DNA from: Planctomycetota bacterium
GTDB taxonomy: Bacteria > Planctomycetota > Phycisphaerae > WQYP01
Direction of reading: 5' to 3'
Assembly: GCA_021805585.1 (NCBI GenBank)
Contig: JAJZEY010000366.1
Coordinates: 1 to 6,099 of the forward strand
DNA length: 6,099 bases
Both the position numbers and the translations under genes were made by a program. This document shows positions 1 through 3,993 of this stretch, piece after piece (position 1 is the first letter of the stretch; the number at the start of each line of letters is the position of its first letter). The notes beneath the pieces are model-generated. The model was given only the letters and a program-made list of their open reading frames with translations, ran no database searches and had not been told where the DNA came from.

Positions 1-74
1 GCAGAGCAGGAGTTTGGAGAGAGTAGAAAGTTGAGCACATAAGGATAGGATAAAAGAGCGGCTGCTGCCGAAAC
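1..74. repeat. Direct repeat, copy A (left, may be cut by window edge)
   Basis: This segment reappears at 2665-2736 in the same orientation. Aligned by eye, the copies differ by one 2-nt insertion (an extra GA around base 21 here) and four substitutions near the right end (bases 56, 59, 66 and 69). Everything between base 23 and base 55 is identical. The match starts at the first base of the window, so the true left boundary and any hairpin like the one beside copy B cannot be seen. A shared CCTCCTGC follows both copies (83-90 and 2746-2753) after a diverged gap. It does not look like coding sequence in either copy. Confidence 0.85.
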
Positions 75-209
75 AGGGACCCCCTCCTGCGGTCTGCCCT
101 GAAAATTCGCGATTTTTTATCCTGCGCGGGTGAGGTTTGGCATCATGGGAGACTACTTTCATCTTAGGACAACACAACGCGAAACAGTGCGGACCCGGTT
201 TTTTGGATT

Positions 210-249
210 CGGACGTCTGGCCCGACAAATGAAGCGGCCAGGACGTCCG
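210..249. repeat. Long imperfect hairpin upstream of the hydrolase gene
   Basis: The left arm CGGACGTCTGGCC (210-222) pairs with the right arm GGCCAGGACGTCCG (236-249). That gives 13 base pairs with a single bulged G and a 13-nt loop (223-235). No T-run follows on either strand, so it does not look like an intrinsic terminator. It lies about 225 bp before the hydrolase start, outside any credible gene. It may be a dispersed palindromic repeat or a structured leader element; the function is unknown. Confidence 0.6.
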
Positions 250-395
250 CCCAAACTGTTGACATTGGCAGGCCAGAAAGCCCGATGGGAAAGACATTTC
301 TGAAAGGAAGGCTGGTGCTCCGTCCACCCATTGTTGCAAGTCCCACCGAATATCGGGAGTAAATGGAGGAATGCAAGCGGAAGTATATTCCGGCG

Positions 396-424
396 TTGTA
401 ATTATTTTGGTCCGGTTTTATTCT
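396..424 (+). promoter_or_regulatory. Weak sigma70-like promoter for the hydrolase gene (tentative)
   Basis: TTGTAA (396-401) and TATTCT (419-424) are separated by 17 bp, and each matches 4 of 6 consensus bases. A transcript would start near 431 and give a leader of about 40 nt before the ATG at 474. A better -35 match, TTGACA at 259-264, lacks a convincing -10 at the right distance. Promoters in this phylum are poorly defined, so this is only a candidate. Confidence 0.22.
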
Positions 425-457
425 TATTGGTGTTGCATGCGAGAATTCAAACCGGAC
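410..457. promoter_or_regulatory. 9-bp inverted repeat in the hydrolase leader
   Basis: GTCCGGTTT (410-418) is the exact reverse complement of AAACCGGAC (449-457). The arms are 30 nt apart, centred about 40 nt before the start codon. They straddle the likely transcription start, so they could be paired operator half-sites or the stem of a leader hairpin just upstream of the ribosome binding site. Only the symmetry is observed; the role is inferred. Confidence 0.4.
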
Positions 458-461
458 GGAC

Positions 462-467
462 AGGAAA
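462..467 (+). promoter_or_regulatory. Ribosome binding site of the hydrolase gene
   Basis: AGGAAA ends 6 nt before the ATG at 474 (the AGGA core is 8 nt away). This supports that ATG as the start. The same frame carries a TAA at 399-401 and has no other start codon between that stop and 474. Confidence 0.6.
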
Positions 468-473
468 CAAGCC

Positions 474-1799
474 ATGAAATATCGTCTGCTTTTTGTTGTT
501 GTCTGGCTGCCGGCAATCGTCGTCAGTACAGCGGTCAGCCATGCGGCTGCTGCAATAAGGCTGGGGATTTCGGTCAATCGAACCCATCTGCTTGAAGGGC
601 AGTGTGTGGTGGTAACGGGGACCGCCACAACAGCCAAAGAGGCACCGATTTCAGGATTAAGAATCCGTGCCTTCGTCAATGGCAAGCGCTGGTGTGCCAG
701 CCAGACCACGCTTGCTTCCGGCGTAGCGCACCTGCTGCTGCCGCTGCCGGAACCGGGCGTCAACACCATCACGCTGCGCAGCGGTAACGCGGGTTCGGCG
801 CCTGTTAAAGTTGAGGTGAAGCGGCGGATTTTTCATATCATCACCGACCCCCGGCATTTAATCGGCATGGAATATGAAACCTGGTTCGGTCCGGGTTACG
901 CCCAATGGGGGCACGAAGAGGCCGAGCCGGTTCTGGGGCGTTACAGTTCGCTGGATTCGCGCGTGCTGCGCCAGCAGACGCTGTGGTTCAATCAGATGGG
1001 CATTAACTTTGTGGAACTGGACTGGACGAACAATCTGGCCGGGCCGTTTCCCGACGCGCCCGCCCGTGAGTGCATTGCCTCCAATAATGCGTTGTTTAAT
1101 TTATATATGCATATGCGTCAACACCCGAAGATCGTATTTCTTATGGGGCCGGAACACAATGTGTGGTTGAACCATACCACACCCTACACCGGCCCATGGT
1201 ACAAAAGCCAGGTTAATTATATTTATGACCATTACATCAACAATCACACATACCGGCACATGTATTTGCGGTATCACCATAAACCACTGTTGCTGCTGTA
1301 TCTTAATGGTCCACGGTTTGCGCACCCGCCGGTCATTCACGACCCGCGTTTTACAATACGATTTGTCGGCGCATGGCTGGAGTATACCAAAGAACAGCGG
1401 TATGGCGTCTGGTCCTGGTATGACCAGAAAGCCACGCCTACCTTGCATCATGGCCACGCCGAGGCCTTAACCGTCGCCAGCGGCTATCCGGCCATTCAAT
1501 CACCCGGGGCCGGCCTGAATAACTGGCTATCCCCGGATGCGGGCGGAAAAAATTATGGCCAAACGTATCGCACGCAATGGCGGGTTGCGGATAAATATTT
1601 CCCGCACTTTCTGTTTTTATGTCAGTGGAACGAATTTGAACCACCCGATCAATACAATGCGAATTTAAGCAACGATATGGAACCCACGTTGATGACCCGC
1701 GCCGGTTCACACCGGGCCAGTGGCTGGGGCTTTTTTTACAATAATCTGACCCGTCGGGAAATAGGCCGCTACCATCGCCTGATCGCGGCCCAACCGTAG
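474..1799 (+). CDS. Exported glycoside hydrolase-like protein (GH99/GH71-like barrel)
   Basis: This is a complete 441-residue protein. Residues 1-24 look like a Sec signal peptide: MKYR, a long hydrophobic core, then SHA before AAA. Residues ~28-118 are strand-rich with two cysteines (C44, C74) and resemble an Ig-like or macroglobulin-like accessory domain. From ~119 the sequence fits a glycoside-hydrolase TIM barrel of GH99/GH71 type: GMEYETWFGPG (131-141), EPVLGRYSSLD (151-161), VELDWTNN (180-187), GPEHN (225-229), YGVWSWYDQ (310-318) and QWNEFEP (384-390), then SNDMEP (399-404) and WGFFYNNLTR (418-427). Acidic residues in the DW, PEH and WNEFE motifs are candidate catalytic groups. This motif order recalls uncharacterised planctomycete and acidobacterial hydrolases, from memory. 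The likely role is extracytoplasmic glycan cleavage; the substrate is unknown. The gene stands alone, with no sugar-utilisation partner visible. The ATG is supported by a Shine-Dalgarno sequence and the signal peptide. No clear terminator follows. Confidence 0.72.
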   Translation: MKYRLLFVVVWLPAIVVSTAVSHAAAAIRLGISVNRTHLLEGQCVVVTGTATTAKEAPISGLRIRAFVNGKRWCASQTTLASGVAHLLLPLPEPGVNTITLRSGNAGSAPVKVEVKRRIFHIITDPRHLIGMEYETWFGPGYAQWGHEEAEPVLGRYSSLDSRVLRQQTLWFNQMGINFVELDWTNNLAGPFPDAPARECIASNNALFNLYMHMRQHPKIVFLMGPEHNVWLNHTTPYTGPWYKSQVNYIYDHYINNHTYRHMYLRYHHKPLLLLYLNGPRFAHPPVIHDPRFTIRFVGAWLEYTKEQRYGVWSWYDQKATPTLHHGHAEALTVASGYPAIQSPGAGLNNWLSPDAGGKNYGQTYRTQWRVADKYFPHFLFLCQWNEFEPPDQYNANLSNDMEPTLMTRAGSHRASGWGFFYNNLTRREIGRYHRLIAAQP

Positions 1800-2108
1800 A
1801 TGCGAAAGGCACCCGTCGGAAAGTAACGCATAACCGGATGAACATGGTCGACGGCTCGATCCATCGGTATGGGGCCGAATATTGTGGAATCCGCGCGGTC
1901 ATTCATGGGATCGAGGGCTTCCCACGAGCGGATTGTGACTGAATAGGCCTCCTGAATGGATTTGCCGCAAAAGCTCGCTGGTTCTGGTCCAGCCCGCCAC
2001 CGCGCCTGCGTCGGTGCAAAAGGCATTCAGCGTGTATGGCCGCATCCCGTCGGTCGAAATCAAGTTGCCGCCGCCCGGCCAATAGTCATGGTCGCTATGG
2101 CCAGCTCA
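1769..2108 (-). pseudogene. Possible frameshifted gene remnant
   Basis: Two overlapping minus-strand frames each contain a stretch that looks protein-like rather than random. Frame one (2105 down to 1902, stop TGA 1899-1901) includes DHDYWPGGGNLISTDG and MRPYTLNAFCTDAG. The other (from ~1965 down to a TAG at 1769-1771) includes SVTIRSWEALDP, STIFGPIPMDRAVDHVHP and RYFPTGAFRIYG. They could be one reading broken by a frameshift near 1945-1965. Neither frame has a convincing start or ribosome binding site, and the end overlaps the convergent hydrolase gene by 31 nt. A vague resemblance to planctomycete prepilin-type proteins was considered but not supported by any motif such as a class III signal. 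No function is assigned. Confidence 0.2.
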
Positions 2109-2313
2109 GGCAGCCGCGCACCTGCGGAGCCGCGAGGAAGCGAAAGTAGTTCGCCAAGCGCCCGCATCGGTTCGCCAATTATCGGAATCCCCTGCGGGAA
2201 AAGGACAGGCGGCAGGCCCAGGCAACGGGCCTTCACCCGCAACCGCCGGCACCGGCGCGGTTTGCGGGAGTCCACCAATTTTTGTAGCAATGGCCAAAAT
2301 CGCTTGTTAAAGA
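2109..2313. other. Intergenic stretch without a recognisable feature
   Basis: Open frames exist on both strands here, but their translations are rich in Arg, Pro, Ala and Ser, show no domain-like pattern and lack ribosome binding sites. They look like chance frames in GC-rich DNA. The left side may continue the decayed gene proposed at 1769-2108. No RNA gene or terminator was recognised. Confidence 0.4.
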
Positions 2314-2333
2314 CCCAATGAACGTTTATTGGG
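2314..2333. repeat. 20-bp near-perfect palindrome
   Basis: CCCAAT (2314-2319) and ATTGGG (2328-2333) flank a central AACGTT that is itself palindromic. Only one position pair (G2320 against T2327) breaks the symmetry. It is the first of several short palindromes spread over 2314-2596. There is no T-run typical of a strong terminator, though the minus strand reads TCTTTAA just past it. A protein binding site or weak terminator is possible. Confidence 0.5.
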
Positions 2334-2378
2334 CGGAAGTTTGTGGATCAACAAAAGAGCCGCCATCGATCAGGAGAC

Positions 2379-2391
2379 GCCCTTAAAGGGC
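2379..2391. repeat. 13-bp palindrome
   Basis: GCCCTT (2379-2384) and AAGGGC (2386-2391) are perfect inverted arms around a single A. It lies 45 bp after the palindrome at 2314-2333. Such a site could bind a dimeric protein. It is short enough to be partly chance, and is listed because of the cluster. Confidence 0.4.
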
Positions 2392-2426
2392 CTGTGGAGA
2401 TCGACAAGGCATTTTAACCGCGGGGG

Positions 2427-2446
2427 GACGCGGAGCGACGCGGAGG
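2427..2446. repeat. Two tandem 10-bp units
   Basis: GACGCGGAGC (2427-2436) is followed directly by GACGCGGAGG (2437-2446), differing in the last base. Short GC-rich tandem units of this kind recur between genes in planctomycete DNA as I remember it, but that cannot be checked here. There is no sign of coding or CRISPR structure: no spacers separate the units. Confidence 0.5.
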
Positions 2447-2453
2447 CAATGAA

Positions 2454-2468
2454 CCAATGGACCATTGG
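2454..2468. repeat. 15-bp perfect palindrome
   Basis: CCAATGG (2454-2460) and CCATTGG (2462-2468) are perfect 7-bp inverted arms around one A. The CCAAT...ATTGG outer edges are shared with the palindrome at 2314-2333, which suggests related sites. No nearby gene start obviously uses it: the closest plausible genes end, rather than begin, towards this region. Confidence 0.5.
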
Positions 2469-2586
2469 CCAGATGCTTGATACCCGACGCTAACTTCAGG
2501 CGACAGGCCATCGCATGAGGATGCCGCCGCCAAATTGTCACTTTATATTTATATATGTTGTTTTTCGGCCTGTCGGCCAAATCTGA

Positions 2587-2596
2587 TAGATATCTA
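2587..2596. repeat. 10-bp AT-rich palindrome
   Basis: TAGATATCTA is its own reverse complement. It lies just right of the most AT-rich stretch in the gap (about 2533-2563) and 42 bp left of the large hairpin at 2638-2674. Its meaning is unknown and chance is possible. Confidence 0.3.
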
Positions 2597-2637
2597 ACTA
2601 TTGACGCCGGGCGGCACTTGACCAAGCGGGCCAGACG

Positions 2638-2674
2638 CCTGCTCCGCGGCGTTGCTGCGGCAACGCAGAGCAGG
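2638..2674. repeat. Two-part hairpin at the left edge of repeat copy B
   Basis: The outer arms CCTGCTC (2638-2644) and GAGCAGG (2668-2674) pair perfectly over 7 bp. The inner arms GCGTTGC (2649-2655) and GCAACGC (2660-2666) pair over another 7 bp around a TGCG loop. An internal loop of four bases against one separates the two stems. The right half is part of the repeated segment (from 2665), so copy A probably has a similar hairpin cut off by the window edge. No T-run follows on either strand, so it is not a classical terminator for the leftward operon. It resembles the foldback end of a small palindromic mobile or REP-like element. Confidence 0.65.
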
Positions 2675-2736
2675 AGTTTGGAGAGTAGAAAGTTGAGCAC
2701 ATAAGGATAGGATAAAAAAGTGGCTGCCGCTGAAAC
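2665..2736. repeat. Direct repeat, copy B
   Basis: This is the second copy of the segment at 1-74, in direct orientation about 2.66 kb away. It is 2 nt shorter and about 94% identical over the aligned positions, with all four substitutions in its last ~17 bases. It sits against the strong hairpin at 2638-2674, between the two convergent transcription units. No transposase gene, target-site duplication or attachment core is visible, so it may be a non-autonomous dispersed element. Confidence 0.85.
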
Positions 2737-2793
2737 ATTGCGGAACCTCCTGCCAGTCCGCAAGCCGCGAACAACCATGGCCCGCCTCTTTTT

Positions 2794-2821
2794 AAATCTC
2801 AAATCTGAAATTTCAAATTTT
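2794..2821. repeat. Four tandem 7-bp units (AAATYTN)
   Basis: Four contiguous heptamers run AAATCTC, AAATCTG, AAATTTC and AAATTTT, so every unit begins AAAT and has T at position 6. The block is a sharp AT-rich island in GC-rich surroundings. It lies 128 bp past the stop of the leftward operon and could mark a flexible or bent segment. A heptamer unit is unlike coding triplet structure, and no spacers are present. Confidence 0.6.
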
Positions 2822-2948
2822 CACGCGCCCCCGCTAGAAGCGAAATGCCAACTGCTAACCGCTACATGCTATTTGCTCGACGGCACGCCCATGGACAGGA
2901 TGCCCATGCTACAGACACCTCCGTGCCCACTGTGGCTCGGCACCAATT

Positions 2949-3980
2949 TTACTCGCCAAATGCCGGTGCCGCACCATCGCCAGCGCTGCGGCAGGCGGCC
3001 AGATAATCCGTTACGCGCTTAAGAAATGACACGTCAAGAGTGTAGGGAATATTGCTGGCCAGCGGAATGCGCTCCAGCCCGGCGCGCAGGCAAAAAAGTG
3101 CGGGCTGACCCAGGTTTCCGATAATCAGGTCCACAAAGCCAACGGTGGAATCGGTGGTACCGCCCGGCGGCCGATATTCCGCCACCGTCACGCAACCCGC
3201 CGGGCCGAGTATCGAACGAATCAGGGCGCACCATATGCGCGCCGCAAACCAGGGCTGCTGGCTCTCTAACGGAACCCGCACTGTTTCCGTGCGGGCGTTG
3301 GCCGGGTCATGTCCGACGGCCTCGACCGCCCGTTGCACGGCATACAGCACACGCGGTGCCGCCGTTAATGAATCTGCGGAAAACAGCCGCGCCGCCTGAT
3401 GACCCGTCACCACCCGATCGAGTCGCGGCGATCCCGGCGAAAGTCCTGCGGAAACCGCGTTAAGCCGTTCCTGCGCGCTCCGCACAAGCCCCTGCGCTCC
3501 GGCGGCCGATGCGGTCTTTTGGATTTCCGGCCGCATTTCCAGCAGAAGTGGACCGATATGCCGCCCCAGGTCCGCCAAAGAAACGCCGCGTGCCTGAACC
3601 GCAGCCACCAGCGGATACAGATTTCGCCCCTTGCCATCAGCCGATGCCGTTAGTGTCGCCAGAATGTAATAATCATCCCGGCTGAACATCAGCAGATGGT
3701 TAAATTCCGCCAGCCTCTCCGGTGCCGGTAAATGCGCCCAGTTTCCGGCGTCAATATTTCCGCCCACGCCTTCCACATAAAGCATGCGCTTAAAATCCAG
3801 CATTTCGCGGCTTTGCGGACCAATGTCCTCCATATGGTCGTCCCAGCCTGGATGCTTGCCAAACAGGCACAGCGCCACCGTCGGCGGAGTGGCACCGGCA
3901 GGCCGCATTCGCGCCGCTAATTTCTGAAAAAAATCACCCAAAAGATCACCCGATTTTTCCGCGCCGGCCGGCGGCGGCAT
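2949..3980 (-). CDS. tagF: TagF-like type VI secretion accessory protein
   Basis: This is a complete 343-residue protein with no signal peptide or membrane segment, so it is probably cytoplasmic. The N-terminal half fits the TagF family (type VI secretion-associated protein, also called ImpM): VALCLFGKHPGWDDHMEDIG (35-54) occupies the usual GK-P-GD segment. SADGKGRNLYPLVAAV (113-128) matches the S-D--GR-FPL signature. Residues after ~150 are less conserved and have no assigned fold; FCLRAGLERIPLASN (296-310) is near the end. In other bacteria TagF restrains T6SS firing after translation through the Fha/threonine-phosphorylation branch; a similar role here is inferred. The protein is longer than many proteobacterial TagF proteins. 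The ATG lies 4 nt after the TssM-like stop, with GGGAAA 7 nt before it, which fits translational coupling. It is the last gene of the visible operon and ends in TAA, with no clear terminator after it. Confidence 0.65.
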   Translation of the reverse strand: MPPPAGAEKSGDLLGDFFQKLAARMRPAGATPPTVALCLFGKHPGWDDHMEDIGPQSREMLDFKRMLYVEGVGGNIDAGNWAHLPAPERLAEFNHLLMFSRDDYYILATLTASADGKGRNLYPLVAAVQARGVSLADLGRHIGPLLLEMRPEIQKTASAAGAQGLVRSAQERLNAVSAGLSPGSPRLDRVVTGHQAARLFSADSLTAAPRVLYAVQRAVEAVGHDPANARTETVRVPLESQQPWFAARIWCALIRSILGPAGCVTVAEYRPPGGTTDSTVGFVDLIIGNLGQPALFCLRAGLERIPLASNIPYTLDVSFLKRVTDYLAACRSAGDGAAPAFGE

Positions 3981-3993
3981 TCCATCATTTCCC
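3981..3993 (-). promoter_or_regulatory. Translational coupling site between the TssM-like and TagF-like genes
   Basis: Read on the minus strand, GGGAAA is followed by ATGATGGA and then the ATG of the TagF-like gene at 3980. The TssM-like stop TGA (3987-3985) is embedded here. Two other ATGs (3988 and 3985) are out of frame with the TagF-like gene, so the third ATG is the right start. The next in-frame stop upstream of it is at 4013-4011. The close spacing suggests that ribosomes ending the first gene restart on the second. Confidence 0.55.

Noticed and set aside
97..120. Terminator-like AAAATTCGCGATTTTTT
   Set aside because: The symmetry is mostly A against T around TCGCGA, with a bulge. Too weak and no gene end is visible beside it within the window.
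164..772. 202-codon minus-strand open frame
   Set aside because: About half lies antisense to the well-supported hydrolase gene and the rest crosses its leader and the 210-249 hairpin. Low-complexity translation with no start signal.
1956..2321. 121-codon plus-strand open frame after the hydrolase
   Set aside because: Translation is dominated by Arg, Gly, Pro and Ser, no Shine-Dalgarno sequence, no recognisable motif. Probably a GC-rich chance frame.
2638..2674. Intrinsic terminator of the leftward operon
   Set aside because: The stem is strong, but the bases after it on the minus strand (GCGTCTGGCCC) contain no T-run, and it lies about 275 bp beyond the stop codon.
2383..2802. 139-codon minus-strand open frame in the gap
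   Set aside because: It runs through the hairpin, the dispersed repeat and the tandem 10-mers, its translation is Arg-rich without domain-like pattern, and no ribosome binding site precedes it. Its apparent coding signal comes from repeat sequence.
2427..2821. CRISPR array
   Set aside because: The repeats here are short abutting units (10 bp and 7 bp) with no spacers of uniform length, and no cas genes are visible.
2883..2909. Repeated GCCCATG motifs after the TagF-like gene
   Set aside because: Only 7-bp direct copies and 5-bp inverted arms, expected by chance in this composition.
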